Positions 49,422 to 60,243 of a DNA stretch of 64,000 bases are shown in pieces. This DNA is from Nitrospira sp. MA-1 (GTDB lineage Bacteria; Nitrospirota; Nitrospiria; Nitrospirales; UBA8639): the NCBI GenBank assembly GCA_032139905.1, contig JAQJDB010000004.1:186001-250000 (forward strand). Direction: 5' to 3'. Positions within the stretch are counted from its first letter, which is position 1, and every line of letters begins with the position of its first letter. The notes under the pieces are model-generated. The model did not search any database. It was not told where the DNA came from and saw only the letters and a program-made list of their open reading frames with translations. The position numbers and the translations under genes are program-made.

Positions 49422-51830
49422 TCATACATTATCGGCTTCCGTCGAGCTTTTTCTTCGCCCGGTGGCCACGCGCTGTCCCCATTGCCAACCACTTATTTCC
49501 GGCATGTCGTCGCCATATTTGGCAATGTACTGTTTGTGCTCAATGAGCTTGTCATGGATGGCCTGCTTGGCGTATGCCGCCCGAGTTTCCAGTTTCGGCA
49601 CACGGTCGATCACATCGTCTACTAAATGGAAGCGATCCAGATCGTTCATCACACAAATGTCGAACGGCGTGGTGGTCGTGCCCTCTTCCTTATAGCCACG
49701 CACATGCAGGTTTTTGTGATTCGTCCGCCGGTAGGTCAGCCGGTGAATAAGCCAGGGGTATCCGTGAAACGCAAAGATAATCGGTTTGTCTTTCGTGAAC
49801 AGCGCGTCGAAGTCCTTGTCGCTCAATCCATGCGGGTGTTCGCTCTGAGGTTGCAGCTTCATAAGGTTGACCACATTGATGACACGAACCTTTAACTCTG
49901 GAACATGGGAGCGAAGGAGGTCTACGGCCGCGAGCGTTTCCAGTGTCGGGACATCGCCACAGCATGCCATCACCACATCCGGTTCGCTTCCCCGATCATT
50001 ACTCGCCCACTCCCAAATGCTGAGGCCTGCGGAGCAATGCTTAATGGCCTGATCCATGGTCAGCCACTGGGGAGCCGGTTGCTTTCCGGCCACCACGACA
50101 TTGACATAGTTCCGGCTCCGAAGACAGTGGTCGGTCACGGAGAGCAGGCAGTTCGCATCCGGCGGCAAATACACCCGAACCACGTCTGCCTTCTTATTGA
50201 TGACGTGATCGATAAACCCAGGATCCTGATGACTGAACCCGTTGTGGTCCTGACGCCACACATGGGATGAGAGCAGATAATTCAGCGACGCGATTGGTCG
50301 CCGCCAGGGGATTTCGTCGCATACTTTCAGCCACTTCGCATGCTGATTGAACATGGAATCAATAATATGGATGAACGCTTCGTAACAGGAGAAGAAGCCA
50401 TGCCGTCCCGTGAGCAGATAGCCCTCCAGCCATCCCTGGCATTGGTGTTCGCTAAGCATTTCCATGACCCTACCGTCAGGTGCAAGATGATCATCGTAAG
50501 GAAAGGTGTCGGCCATCCAGGTACGGTTGGTCACCTCCAAGACGTCCTGCCAGCGGTTGGAATTGCTCTCGTCAGGACTGAACAACCGAAAGTTTTTGCT
50601 GCTCAAGTTCTGCTTCATGACATCTCGCAGGAATGTTCCCATCACCCGGGTGGACTCGGCGATTACTGATCCAGGGGATGTCACCTTTACGGCATAACTG
50701 CGGAAATCTGGCATGCGCAGGTCTTTAAGCAGCAACCCACCATTTGCATGGGGATTGGCGCTCATTCGTCGCTCCCCTTTGGGTGGCAGGTCTGCCAGTT
50801 CAGGGTTCAGCTGCCCATTCTTATCGAACAGTTCATTTGGTTTGTATGTCTTCATCCATTTTTCAAGAATTCGCACATGGTCCGGTTTCTCATGCATTTC
50901 TCCCATCGGGACTTGGTGAGAGCGCCAGTACCCTTCGGTTTTTTTGCCGTCAATTTCCTTGGGGCAGGTCCAACCCTTTGGGGTGCGGAAAACGATCATG
51001 GGCCAGAGTGGTCGCTTGGTACCTCCTTTTTTTTGCGCATCCGACTTGATGGCTTGGATTTCTTTGGTCACGATGTCGAGCGTATCGGCCATGAGTTGAT
51101 GCATCTTCATGGGGTCATCCCCCTCAACGAAATACGGCGTATACCCATACCCGCGAAACAAGTGATCCAGCTCTTCGTGGCTGATTCTGGCCAGGACACA
51201 GGGATTGGCAATTTTGTAGCCGTTGAGGTGGAGAATCGGTAAGACCACGCCATCGGTTGCCGGATTCAAGAATTTGTTGGAATGCCAGCTTGTCGCAAGC
51301 GGTCCGGTTTCTGCCTCGCCATCACCGACCACGCAAGCCACGATTAGATCGGGATTGTCGTATACGGCGCCATAGGCATGAGAGACGGCATACCCCAATT
51401 CACCGCCTTCATGGATCGAGCCGGGAGTTTCAGGAGCGACATGACTGGGAATACCGCCGGGAAAGGAAAATTGGGTGAAGAGGCGCTTCAACCCTTCTTC
51501 ATCCTGTGAGATGTTCGGATAGACCTCGCTATACGTTCCCTCCAGGTACGCATTCGCAACCAGACCAGGCCCACCATGTCCAGGTCCCGTAATGTAAATC
51601 ATGTTCAAGTCGTGTTTTTTGATTAACCGGTTCAGGTGAACATAGAGAAAATTCAATCCCGGCGTTGTCCCCCAGTGGCCGAGAAGCCTCGGTTTGATGT
51701 GTTCTTTGGTCAACGTCTTTTTCAATAACGGGTTGTCATACAAATAGATTTGACCAACTGACAAATAATTGGCGGCCCGCCAATAGGCATCGATCAAATC
51801 CAGTTCTTTTTTTGACAACGTATTCGACAT
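49422..51830 (-). CDS. xpk: Phosphoketolase (xylulose-5-P/fructose-6-P)
   Basis: An 802-residue thiamine-diphosphate enzyme cleaving xylulose-5-phosphate or fructose-6-phosphate to acetyl-phosphate. The start at 51830 has AAAGGAGG upstream; a longer frame exists to 51869. GPGHGGPG is near residue 84, and the TPP/Mg motif [21 protein letters not shown] near 167 is complete. Length is typical. Acetate kinase lies just upstream in the same direction, so the pair yields acetate and ATP. Confidence 0.97.
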   Translation of the reverse strand: MSNTLSKKELDLIDAYWRAANYLSVGQIYLYDNPLLKKTLTKEHIKPRLLGHWGTTPGLNFLYVHLNRLIKKHDLNMIYITGPGHGGPGLVANAYLEGTYSEVYPNISQDEEGLKRLFTQFSFPGGIPSHVAPETPGSIHEGGELGYAVSHAYGAVYDNPDLIVACVVGDGEAETGPLATSWHSNKFLNPATDGVVLPILHLNGYKIANPCVLARISHEELDHLFRGYGYTPYFVEGDDPMKMHQLMADTLDIVTKEIQAIKSDAQKKGGTKRPLWPMIVFRTPKGWTCPKEIDGKKTEGYWRSHQVPMGEMHEKPDHVRILEKWMKTYKPNELFDKNGQLNPELADLPPKGERRMSANPHANGGLLLKDLRMPDFRSYAVKVTSPGSVIAESTRVMGTFLRDVMKQNLSSKNFRLFSPDESNSNRWQDVLEVTNRTWMADTFPYDDHLAPDGRVMEMLSEHQCQGWLEGYLLTGRHGFFSCYEAFIHIIDSMFNQHAKWLKVCDEIPWRRPIASLNYLLSSHVWRQDHNGFSHQDPGFIDHVINKKADVVRVYLPPDANCLLSVTDHCLRSRNYVNVVVAGKQPAPQWLTMDQAIKHCSAGLSIWEWASNDRGSEPDVVMACCGDVPTLETLAAVDLLRSHVPELKVRVINVVNLMKLQPQSEHPHGLSDKDFDALFTKDKPIIFAFHGYPWLIHRLTYRRTNHKNLHVRGYKEEGTTTTPFDICVMNDLDRFHLVDDVIDRVPKLETRAAYAKQAIHDKLIEHKQYIAKYGDDMPEISGWQWGQRVATGRRKSSTEADNV

Positions 51831-52003
51831 GCTGTCCTCCTTTAATGTGGCATCATCCAGCTTGAACACCGACTCAAGGTAAATGTGGTTCTTCCGGGTT
51901 TAGTGTGGGGAAATTCCTGGGACAATATAAGAGGCCCTAGGCCGACACATTCCTCGTCTTTATAAGGGGAAGTTGGGCGAGGTACAAGCGGATTCATCGA
52001 GAC

Positions 52004-53257
52004 CTACCGGGTCCCTTCGAGACAACGTACCGTCTCACGGGCAATCCAGGTTTCTTCATCCGCAGCCCCGACATACACTTCCAACGATTGTTCATCTTTA
52101 CTGATTCTGGTGACATCTCCCGGTTGAAGCCCGACGGCTTTGCTATTGAGGCTAGGATCCAACCGTAATCCGCACCACTCCATCCCTTCACAAATTTTGC
52201 GTCGAATATCGGGAGCCGCCTCGCCGATTCCGCCCCCGAAAATGAGGGCGTCCGCACCGCCCAGAACCGCAAGATAGGCCCCGATGTATTTTTTAGTGCG
52301 ATAGCAAAACACATCAATGGCCATTTGCGATGGTTCATGCCCTTCGCGGTCGGCCGCCTGCAGTAGTTCCCTCATATCATTCGTTCTTCCGGAAAGTCCC
52401 AGAAGGCCAGACTGTTCATTCAGCCAGCGTTCTACTTCCGACGGTCCCACTTTTTCCTTTTGACAGAGATAACTGACAATGGAGGGATCCAGATCACCGC
52501 ACCGCGTGCCCATGACCAGCCCTTCCAGCGGTGTGAATCCCATGGATGTCTCTACAGATCTTCCGTCTTCAACAGCAGAGATAGAACATCCATTCCCGAG
52601 TTGCACGGTGATGAGTCGGGATGGTGTCGACGGTCTTCCGGTTTTTTCAAAATAACTTCCAACCAACGAGGCATGTGCGATACCGTGGAACCCATAGCGA
52701 CGAATATGATGGCGATTGGCTAACGCGTAGGGCAGCGCATACACTTTGGCATGCGAGGGTATGGTGGCGTGAAAGGCTGTGTCGAACACCGCCACCATTG
52801 GGACCTGGGGGCCCAGAATGGCCCTGACCCCCCGAATCCCTTCCAGACAGGCCGGGTTGTGCAAGGGCGCTAATTCCCCAAGCGTATCAATCTCGCTCAT
52901 CACTTCGTCCGAAATCACGATCGATTGAGAAAATCGTTCTCCTCCATGGACCACCCGGTGGCCGACGGCTTCCACCCCGGCGAGGGAGGCGGGATCATGA
53001 TCCGCGCTGTCGAGTTGTTTGAGTTGCTCAAACAGCCAGCGAATAGCCTGATGGTGGTTAGCAATCACCCGGGTGATTTTCGGAGAGGGTTTTTCTTCGA
53101 CCGTACATTCAAAACTCGCCGTGTTGCCGATGCCCTTCACGGCGCCTTTTATCAGTGCCCGATCCGGCCGAATTTCGCGAGGTGACGCTTGAGGATCAAC
53201 ATCGAGCACCCGAAATTTGACGGACGAACTTCCGCTGTTCAGCACGAGAATTCGCAT
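52004..53257 (-). CDS. ackA: Acetate kinase
   Basis: A 417-residue enzyme making ATP and acetate from acetyl-phosphate. It begins VLNSGSSSVKFRVLDV, with GHRVVHGGERF near residue 93, VFDTAFHATIP and YGFHGIAHASL. The nucleotide site is FGGGIGEAAPDIR. It lies 13 bp after the GH65 gene and upstream of phosphoketolase, its metabolic partner. Confidence 0.97.
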   Translation of the reverse strand: MRILVLNSGSSSVKFRVLDVDPQASPREIRPDRALIKGAVKGIGNTASFECTVEEKPSPKITRVIANHHQAIRWLFEQLKQLDSADHDPASLAGVEAVGHRVVHGGERFSQSIVISDEVMSEIDTLGELAPLHNPACLEGIRGVRAILGPQVPMVAVFDTAFHATIPSHAKVYALPYALANRHHIRRYGFHGIAHASLVGSYFEKTGRPSTPSRLITVQLGNGCSISAVEDGRSVETSMGFTPLEGLVMGTRCGDLDPSIVSYLCQKEKVGPSEVERWLNEQSGLLGLSGRTNDMRELLQAADREGHEPSQMAIDVFCYRTKKYIGAYLAVLGGADALIFGGGIGEAAPDIRRKICEGMEWCGLRLDPSLNSKAVGLQPGDVTRISKDEQSLEVYVGAADEETWIARETVRCLEGTR

Positions 53258-53270
53258 GGTCCCTTTCGAC

Positions 53271-55664
53271 TCACTTCGCCGGCCAGGTCAAGATCGGTCG
53301 AGTGACAATCGGAGCCTCGGGCGAAAGGTGTAGCTCTTCATCTTCATGTCGGATCATCAACCCGTCGCCCTCCCGCAAAGCATACCTGGCCCCTTCGGGC
53401 CCCATTTCGATATCGAGGATTTGACCGTGATAGGTCAAAGGAAAGCGTAACTTTGCCGGCTGATCCGGTTGACGTCTAGGTTTGAACGTCAGGATACCGT
53501 CGAAGTCGCGCATCCCGGCCAGGCCATACACCATCGTCATCCAGGTCCCGCCCATTGAGGCAATGTGGCACCCGTCTTTAACATTTCCGCCCACATCGGC
53601 AAGATCCATCAACAAAGCCGCCCGTGCGTATTCCAGCGCTTTATCCATGTAGCCTATCTCCGACGCGACAATACTCTGAATGCAGGATGAAAGGGAGGAA
53701 TCACCTGTAGTCAGGGGGTCATAATTGTCAAAATTACGTTTTTTCTGCTCCGGGGAAAGTTCTTTCCCTATCAGAAACATGGCCAGAATAATATCCGCTT
53801 GCTTAATGACTTGATATCGGTAGATGACCAGTGGGTGAAAAAACAACAAGAGAGGGAATTTTTCCGGTGGCGTTGCCTTAAGGTCCCACAACTCTTTTTC
53901 TAGAAAGGAATCATCCTGCGGGTGAATCCCTCGATTTTCATCATAAGGGATGTAAATATTTTCCGCAGCCCTCCGCCATTCCTTGATTTCTTCCATCCCG
54001 ACGCCGGTCTTGCTGACAAGGGCGGCGAACACCTCGGGTTTTTGTTCCCGTAATGTCTCGATGGTCGACACCGCATACTGGAGATTTTCCCGCGCCATGA
54101 GATTCGTATAGGTATTGTTATTGACGACGGTGTTGTATTCATCCGGTCCGGTGACCCCATGAATGCAAAATTTTCCCTTCTTGTCGTGGTCTTCCGAAAA
54201 AACCCCCAGATCACTCCATAAGCGTGCCGTCTCGATCAACATTTCAGCTCCGTACTCATTCAAAAAATTCTCATCACCCGTTGCCTGGATGTATTTTCTG
54301 AGGGCATACATGATGTCCGCATTGATGTGATACTGGGCGGTCCCCGCGGCATAGTAGGCGGAGGCTTCTTCTCCGTTGATGGTTCTCCACGGAAACATCG
54401 CCCCTTTCTGACTCAGTTCCCGGGCCCGTTCCCTGGCTTTGTCCAACATGCGATAGCGGAACATCAGCAGGTTCTTGGCAATGGACGGAGAGGTATAGAT
54501 CAAAAATGGCAGCAGATAGATTTCCGTATCCCAAAAATATTGCCCTTCATAGGCCTGGCCCGTCAGCCCCTTGGCCGGCACTCCGGTGGTATCGGCTCTG
54601 CCTGCTGCCTGAAGGATATGAAACAGGTTGAAGCGAATGGCCTGCTGGATTTCAATGTTGGAGCGCTTCGCCCGTTTTGGATCCAAGTTGCTGATCTGGA
54701 TATCGCTTCTTTGCCAGAATTCGTCCATGTATTGCTCCTGGTCGGCCAGAATGCGAGGGAAGCCCTGTCCGAGGGCTCGATCTAAAGACCGTTCGGCCCT
54801 TGCACACAGTCCTTCCGGAGATGCGGTGTCTGTCGTGTGATAGGTCATGTATTTGAACAGGCGAATGGGGATGCCCGGCTTGGCCTCGATCGAGAAGACA
54901 ATCGCCCCGAAGTCCTCGTAACACTTGTCCTGCATGGTGTACGCACAGTCAGTCGCCAGATCGTGATCCATACCGCACGCCAGTGTCATGTTGCTGTTCT
55001 TGGTACTGTGACACAGCACCACACGACGATCTTTGGCAATTTGCTTCCTGGGATGTAAGGTCCGGTCGAGTAAACCTTTGGCCAATCGAGGATCTCCATT
55101 TCCCTTCTGATGGTCATGAAGGTAGAGCATTTCAGAGGACAGCACGATCGGCGCTTCTGCATTCAACACCGTCACTTCATAAGAGATGGCCCCAAGGTGG
55201 CGGTGGGGAAATGACACCAGGCGCCTGGATTTGATGCGTACCTGTTTCCCGGACGGGGTCTCCCACAAGATCTCCCGGTCCAGTGTGGCGGATTTCATGT
55301 TCAGGCGACGGTCATAGTTCAGCAGATTGGCGTCGGGTAAATACAAAGGCTCGTCGTCAACATAAAGTTTGATTTTGTTGCTGTTTGTCACATTGACGAT
55401 GGTCTGACCGGTCCGGGCAAAACCAAAGGCCTCTTCGCCGTAGACGATCGGCCAGGATTCGTAGAAACCATTGACAAAAGTGCCGTTTTGAACGGCGGGC
55501 ACGCCCTCTTCCCCGCATCCTCGCATGCCAAAATACCCGTTTCCTATCGCAAAAGTTGTTTCGGTCATTTCGATGGCTGGAAGGTGGAATTTTTTTTCTA
55601 TCAGATTCCATTCATCGGGAGGATAAATATGGGGAGGAGGTTTTACGCGCTCATGGTGTATCAT
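53271..55664 (-). CDS. GH65 disaccharide phosphorylase
   Basis: A 797-residue family 65 enzyme, which phosphorolyses maltose, trehalose, kojibiose or a relative to beta-glucose-1-phosphate and glucose. The N-terminal beta-sandwich begins ETTFAIGNGYFGMRG. The (alpha/alpha)6 barrel has YWDTEI-type FFWDTEIYLLPFLIY near 367 and the catalytic glutamate in GVTGPDEYNTVVNNNTYTNLMA near 500. The phosphate loop TGDSSLSSCIQS is near 670. The exact sugar cannot be fixed from motifs. The downstream beta-phosphoglucomutase partner is adjacent. Confidence 0.93.
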   Translation of the reverse strand: MIHHERVKPPPHIYPPDEWNLIEKKFHLPAIEMTETTFAIGNGYFGMRGCGEEGVPAVQNGTFVNGFYESWPIVYGEEAFGFARTGQTIVNVTNSNKIKLYVDDEPLYLPDANLLNYDRRLNMKSATLDREILWETPSGKQVRIKSRRLVSFPHRHLGAISYEVTVLNAEAPIVLSSEMLYLHDHQKGNGDPRLAKGLLDRTLHPRKQIAKDRRVVLCHSTKNSNMTLACGMDHDLATDCAYTMQDKCYEDFGAIVFSIEAKPGIPIRLFKYMTYHTTDTASPEGLCARAERSLDRALGQGFPRILADQEQYMDEFWQRSDIQISNLDPKRAKRSNIEIQQAIRFNLFHILQAAGRADTTGVPAKGLTGQAYEGQYFWDTEIYLLPFLIYTSPSIAKNLLMFRYRMLDKARERARELSQKGAMFPWRTINGEEASAYYAAGTAQYHINADIMYALRKYIQATGDENFLNEYGAEMLIETARLWSDLGVFSEDHDKKGKFCIHGVTGPDEYNTVVNNNTYTNLMARENLQYAVSTIETLREQKPEVFAALVSKTGVGMEEIKEWRRAAENIYIPYDENRGIHPQDDSFLEKELWDLKATPPEKFPLLLFFHPLVIYRYQVIKQADIILAMFLIGKELSPEQKKRNFDNYDPLTTGDSSLSSCIQSIVASEIGYMDKALEYARAALLMDLADVGGNVKDGCHIASMGGTWMTMVYGLAGMRDFDGILTFKPRRQPDQPAKLRFPLTYHGQILDIEMGPEGARYALREGDGLMIRHEDEELHLSPEAPIVTRPILTWPAK

Positions 55665-55768
55665 GAATTTTTCACCTTTTAATCAAACGCCATATGCTCA
55701 CATTGCTGCCGGATGTTTATCAGTGATGACGAACCGTACAGAGATGTGAGGGAAATATTTCCGGCAGC

Positions 55769-56527
55769 TTAATCGAGAAATTCTCCAAGATCTTTCACCA
55801 CGATATCAGCGCCATGTTGCCTGAGTTCTTCGGAATCTCCTTTTCGCGCGACTCCGATCACCAGCCCGAATCCGCCATTCCGTCCTGCTTGAACTCCCGA
55901 AATCGCGTCTTCCACCACCACCGAACGTTTCGGGTCCACTCCCAATTTTTTGGCTGCGGCAAGGAAAGCATCCGGAGCCGGCTTTCCCGAGAGATTTTCG
56001 TCGTGGATGACGTTGCCATCGACTTTCACATTAAATAATCTTTCAATTCCTGCAGCCTTAAGTACGGCATCGCAATTCTGACTTGAGGTCACGACGGCGA
56101 CTCCGATTCCTTCTTTGCGGATTTGTCGAACCAATGTGATACTTCCTTCGTAGACCTCAACACCATTAGACTCAATCACCGCGTTAATCATTTCGTTCTT
56201 GTGGTTTCCAAGGCCGCAAATCGTTTCCGTTTGGGGTGGGTCGTCTGGAGCCCCTTCCGGTAGTTCAATGTTGCGGAACCGGAGAAAATCCCTGACTCCA
56301 TCAAATCGCGGTTTTCCATCGACATAGAAACGGTAATCCGTGCCAATTTCAAAGGGTTGGAACGACTCGCCAAGCCGGGTTGCCCGTTTTTGAAGATACT
56401 CGTCGAACATTTTTTTCCAACAGATCGCGTGCACCTTGGCGGTCGCAGTCAGAACTCCATCAAGGTCAAACAGTACAGCATCAAATTTGTCTCGGGTAAT
56501 GGGATTGGGTGCTTTCTCTCCACTCAT
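55769..56527 (-). CDS. pgmB: Beta-phosphoglucomutase (HAD family)
   Basis: A 252-residue HAD-superfamily protein. The nucleophile motif FDLDGVLTATAKVH starts near residue 20. VVTSSQN near 155 is motif II, then KPAPDAFLAAAKKLG with the Lys, and VVVEDAISGVQAGRNGGFG. It would convert beta-glucose-1-phosphate from the GH65 enzyme to glucose-6-phosphate. The insert around 60-110 is larger than in E. coli YcjU. It precedes GH65 in the same run. Confidence 0.92.
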   Translation of the reverse strand: MSGEKAPNPITRDKFDAVLFDLDGVLTATAKVHAICWKKMFDEYLQKRATRLGESFQPFEIGTDYRFYVDGKPRFDGVRDFLRFRNIELPEGAPDDPPQTETICGLGNHKNEMINAVIESNGVEVYEGSITLVRQIRKEGIGVAVVTSSQNCDAVLKAAGIERLFNVKVDGNVIHDENLSGKPAPDAFLAAAKKLGVDPKRSVVVEDAISGVQAGRNGGFGLVIGVARKGDSEELRQHGADIVVKDLGEFLD

Positions 56528-56666
56528 TGTTGGTGTTCTTTCCGGCTGAGCTTTGTTGCTCGAGCTACCAAATTTTCCTCATAATCGCCATCACAGTCAT
56601 TCAAAACGGACATGCGATGCTTGTCTCCAAATCTTTCATGGTAAAAAGGATTCGTCCAAATGCGGT

Positions 56667-57733
56667 TTAGTCATTCTGCCAGTCTGCACGGTGTGCCGGT
56701 GCAGTTTTCGGTGACGAATCCGCTTCCATCTCTTCTGCGTATTTCCCGAAGCACGCAGCATTGTTACATTTGGCTCTATGATAAAGAGCCTGTTGACCGG
56801 CCTGGATGTTTTGGCTTTCCCCATGCCAGGCCTCCAGCGTCGGATCCTGTAGAGCCCGGCCATAGGAATAGCTGATTTTCCATGGGTTCGTGGAGGGAAG
56901 TTGATTGATGGCATTTAAATGTGCGGTGGCAAGGCGATCATGTTGACCGCCTGATAAGAACACGATCGCGGGAGCAGCGGCCGGTACATGGAGGGACAGA
57001 CAATGTAGCGTAGCTTGAGCCCCATCCTGAACCGAGGCCTGCGTTGAACACTCCTTCCCCGAAATGACCATGTGGGGTTTCAGGAGCATACCTTCCAATG
57101 AGATTCTCTGGTCATAAAGGGCGTTGAAGATCGCGTGGAGTACCTGACCGGTGACCTCTCCGCAGTGTTCGATGGTATGGGGACCGTCCATCAGCACCTC
57201 GGGTTCGACAATCGGGACAAGCCCCTGCTCCTGACAGAGCAGCCGCGTAGCGTCCCAGCGCGTGAGCATTGACCACCAGGCAGGTTTGGCTTGGTAACCC
57301 CTCGGAAATCCGAATGACCGCTCTCCATTTGGCAAACCGGGCACCCATTTTGTAATAGTCACTCAACCTGTCCCGAAGGCCGTCTAATCCCTCCGTCACT
57401 TTTCGCCGGGCGATCCTGCAAAATCCTTCGCCCCTGTATCCACTTTGATCCCAGGGATGATTCCCAGTCTGATGCAAATTTCTGGCAGGGGAGTTCCATG
57501 GGAGCCTTTTTGTCGAATGGTTTCGTCGTACATGATCACGCGCTAATAAACTCCGAAACTCCGGGGGCGGAGACCAGCATTTCCCGGTAGGTTCGGCGGC
57601 TGTCTTCCGTTGCACTGATCTTCAGGGACTCAAATCGTTTCGTAATCGTTCCGACGGTTTCATCGGCCGCCAGAATACCTTTCCCTTCAGCTACCAGGGC
57701 TTTCGCCGTCGCTTCAAGACTACCGTCTTTCAT
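56667..57733 (-). pseudogene. Class I fructose-bisphosphate aldolase, frameshifted
   Basis: Several frames read a class I aldolase in order. MKDGSLEATAKALVAEGKG then ILAADETVGTITKRF form the N-terminus from the ATG at 57733. YREMLVSAPGVSEFISA follows, then (other frame) RVIMYDETIRQK and IPGIKVDTGAKDFA. Then GLRDRLSDYYKMGARFAKWRAVI, VPIVEPEVLMDGPHTIEHC, MLLKPHMVISGKEC (Schiff-base Lys region), and a normal C-terminus ending near GKYAEEMEA. At least three frameshifts break it, yet the catalytic residues survive, suggesting recent loss or indel errors. Confidence 0.85.
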
Positions 57734-57751
57734 GATGAGATTCCCTCTCAC

Positions 57752-58118
57752 GTGCCTTTGTTAGTCGAAAAAGCAAAAGAAATGCCATTGAGTTCAAATT
57801 GGAGCACTCATGATAATAATACAGTGAAATGGTTTCAAGCAGTGCGGTTTGATGTTCAAAGTACAACGGTGCTTGATGACGCAGGTGTGTAGACACCTCC
57901 AGGGGCGTCCGACACTCAGGTGTGTGTAGGATAGCTTATTCCTTACAACACCGAAGCCCATCCTAGCCTAAAGTCCCTCAGAACCTAAGAAGAAAAAATG
58001 GGGAAGAATGGGGCAAAGGAGTTGTTAAGACTGTTCTCTTTTGGGACATGAGTTGACAGTAGGGGAGGACAAAAAGTTAGAGTTTTTTCTTTCTTCGAGA
58101 ATTTCATTTGGAATACTC
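57752..58118. other. Intergenic region
   Basis: No gene is recognised. CAGGTGTGT occurs twice, near 57881 and 57917, around an ACACCT step; this may be a small repeat or operator. Promoters for the divergent aldolase and phosphatase are expected here. Confidence 0.4.
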
Positions 58119-58709
58119 ATGTCAGATAATCCGCAAGAAATCTACGTCATTCGTCATGGAGAGACGAAATGGAGTTTGAGCGGCCAACATACCGGAACCA
58201 CAGATTTGCCTCTCACCGAAAATGGTCGAAATCTGGCGAGGCTTCTCAAGCCCCTATTTGCCAATCACTCCTTTGACTTTGTTCTCACCAGTCCTCTGCA
58301 GCGTGCCCGGGAAACATGTCTGTTGGCAGGATTTGGCGAGAAGGCAGAGGTGGACGGCAATCTTGTTGAATGGAATTATGGAGAGTATGAAGGGCTTACC
58401 TCCAAGCAGATTGATGAAAAAAGACCCGGTTGGATAATTTTTGCCGACGGTTGTCCGGGTGGCGAAACCCCCGAGGAGGTCGGCGCCAGGGCCGATTGTG
58501 TCATAGCCAGGGTCCGAACGGTGAGTGGCGATGTTGTCCTATTTGCTCATGGTCATATATTGCGAGTGTTGGTCGCTCGATGGCTCGGTCTACCAGCCGC
58601 CGCAGGCCGGCATTTTCTCCTTCAGACCGGCACATTAAATGTTTTGAGCTATTATCGGGGAATTCCTGCCGTGAAGATATGGAATGCTCCACTTATTTCC
58701 GCCGAATAA
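58119..58709 (+). CDS. Histidine phosphatase family protein
   Basis: A 196-residue phosphoglycerate-mutase-like enzyme from the ATG at 58119. It has the catalytic RHGETKWSLSGQHTGTTDLPLT near residue 12, EWNYGEYEGLTSKQ near 83, and the second catalytic His in VVLFAHGHILRVLVARWLG near 148. The fold handles phosphomonoesters; sugar phosphates, cobalamin or phosphoglycerate are possible substrates. The longer frame from 58041 has no ribosome-binding site support. It stands alone next to the carbon run. Confidence 0.9.
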   Translation: MSDNPQEIYVIRHGETKWSLSGQHTGTTDLPLTENGRNLARLLKPLFANHSFDFVLTSPLQRARETCLLAGFGEKAEVDGNLVEWNYGEYEGLTSKQIDEKRPGWIIFADGCPGGETPEEVGARADCVIARVRTVSGDVVLFAHGHILRVLVARWLGLPAAAGRHFLLQTGTLNVLSYYRGIPAVKIWNAPLISAE

Positions 58710-58861
58710 GGCATTTAGCTACTCCGCCTCCCGCCTTAAAGGTTTTCTCAAGATTGCCATGTATGGCCTGGTCTCCTGACCTTCATGAGATGGTAGACGT
58801 TCACTTAACGGAATTAAAACAGAGGAGGGGCTGAGGCGCATTGGCGGGTCGGCGGAACATA

Positions 58862-59099
58862 TTGGGGCTTTTGAAAAAAGCCGGCAGCGGCGTTCTCGCC
58901 ATTTTTCCGTGCTCACGTACTGGAAGTACGCTCTGCGCGCAAAAATGACTGCGGCCTTCCCTTCGGCATGACTCAGTGCAGGACTGGACGAACCCTTCGA
59001 AAGGCTCAGCGCATGCTTTTTTGAACCGCCCGGAGGGCTCTCATATGCAACGTGCCAGTGGGTCAATATGCCCTTGGAAATTATTATTATTCAACACTC
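58862..59099 (-). repeat. Dispersed repeat, right copy of the inverted pair
   Basis: The reverse complement matches 105-342 at about 94%. An open frame here encodes the same repeat peptide as the left copy. The surrounding bases 58710-58861 and 59100-59161 contain no gene. Confidence 0.85.
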
Positions 59100-59161
59100 C
59101 CTTGAATGAAAACGAGGACGGTCTCCTTGTTCCGTGGTAAGCGTAGACGCTCTTTGACTGT

Positions 59162-59470
59162 TTAGAGCGGGAGATCTTTGGGAATAGAGTAAGGAGTCGA
59201 GACGACAGGCTTACTCAAGAGTAATAGGCCGCCACCAGGACGTCCGATACAAGCTTTTTCGTATATGTAGGAGAGTAATGTCTCGGCTTCTGTCACTGGA
59301 ACCACGATATTTACCATCCTCACCAAAATTGACTCGGGTAACCCTCCCTTTTTCGTGATTGCTTCCCGAAGGGCAGCAATGCCTCGACAGGAAACACTCT
59401 CCGCGCGAATGATGCCCTTTTCCTCGCGCAACGTCTTGAGCAAGACTCTGTCCGTGCCGTCATCGGGCAA
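59162..59470 (-). pseudogene. P-II-like regulator, 5'-damaged
   Basis: The frame reads LPDDGTDRVLLKTLREEKG, then ESVSCRGIAALREA, VVPVTEAETLLSYIYEKACI and PGGGLLLLSKPV, the pattern of small P-II-like proteins. Sequence just upstream continues in frame as QIITCV, then meets a TGA, so the normal first codons are lost unless translation starts at the TTG at 59470. A SulP-transporter remnant lies next to it, and P-II-like proteins often partner SulP transporters. Confidence 0.5.
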
Positions 59471-59520
59471 AACGCAGGTAATAATCTGACGCTGTCATGT
59501 GCGTGTTTGCCTAGCTGCTG

Positions 59521-59971
59521 CGATTGAGTTCTCTGGTCAGCGAAACCATCCTGCTCGGGAGCAAGGCGGGCGCGGTACTTACGATAGCCTTAACCCAGTT
59601 GCCCAAGGCTGTTCGGAGTCGAGGGTGGCGAGGAGCACTTCCTCGAGCGTCTCATCATCCTGGGCGGCTAGCTCCCCGATACCACCACAGGAGCGTTAAA
59701 GCTGGTGATATGCGATCTGTCCACTTCACCCATCGTTGATCTTACCGGTGTGCGCATGCTGGCAACCCTGCATGCGATACTCGAAGCGATGGGGATTCGC
59801 CTTCCACTCGTTTCGCCGCACGCAACGGTGCGCGATATCCTGCACGCCGAAGGATTGGAGGAACGTGTCGGCTACTTTGGCCATGGGGTCATGGTGGTTG
59901 ATACCATTGACGAGTTACAGGGGTATCCAGGAGCGAGGAGACAAGCCGCTCAAATTCCACCGGCAACATAG
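59521..59971 (+). pseudogene. C-terminal STAS remnant of a SulP anion transporter
   Basis: From about 59705 the frame gives LVICDLSTSPIVDLTGVRML, then EAMGIRLPLVSPHATVRDIL and EGLEERVGYFGHGVMVVDTIDELQ, typical of the cytoplasmic STAS domain of SulP transporters. Upstream in the same frame, EEHFLERLIILGG is followed by an in-frame TAG. The membrane part is absent. It is a leftover of a bicarbonate- or sulfate-type transporter beside the damaged P-II-like gene. Confidence 0.7.
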
Positions 59972-60243
59972 CATCCACCCTCACCCCTGCGTATTTCGCG
60001 TCGACCGGGCAGATCCTGCTAATGGGTACCACCGCTTTCCATCCTTTGGCGGTTCGGCGGGAAATTTTTGACGCCGGACCTCATGACCTCCGGCAGATTT
60101 CAGCTTCCTTCGAGTTTATCTTTTCTTAAAGGAGGGTAGGGCGCCATCCTTTTGGTTGGCTTTCATCTCGACTCACACTCAAAATCTAGATTATCCCGAT
60201 AAAAATGATTGCAGGGGTCCTCATGTTATAGAATGAAAGGTAT
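59972..60243. other. Intergenic region before the AsmA-like gene
   Basis: Nothing recognised. A short AAAGG site before the AsmA-like ATG is the only signal. Confidence 0.35.
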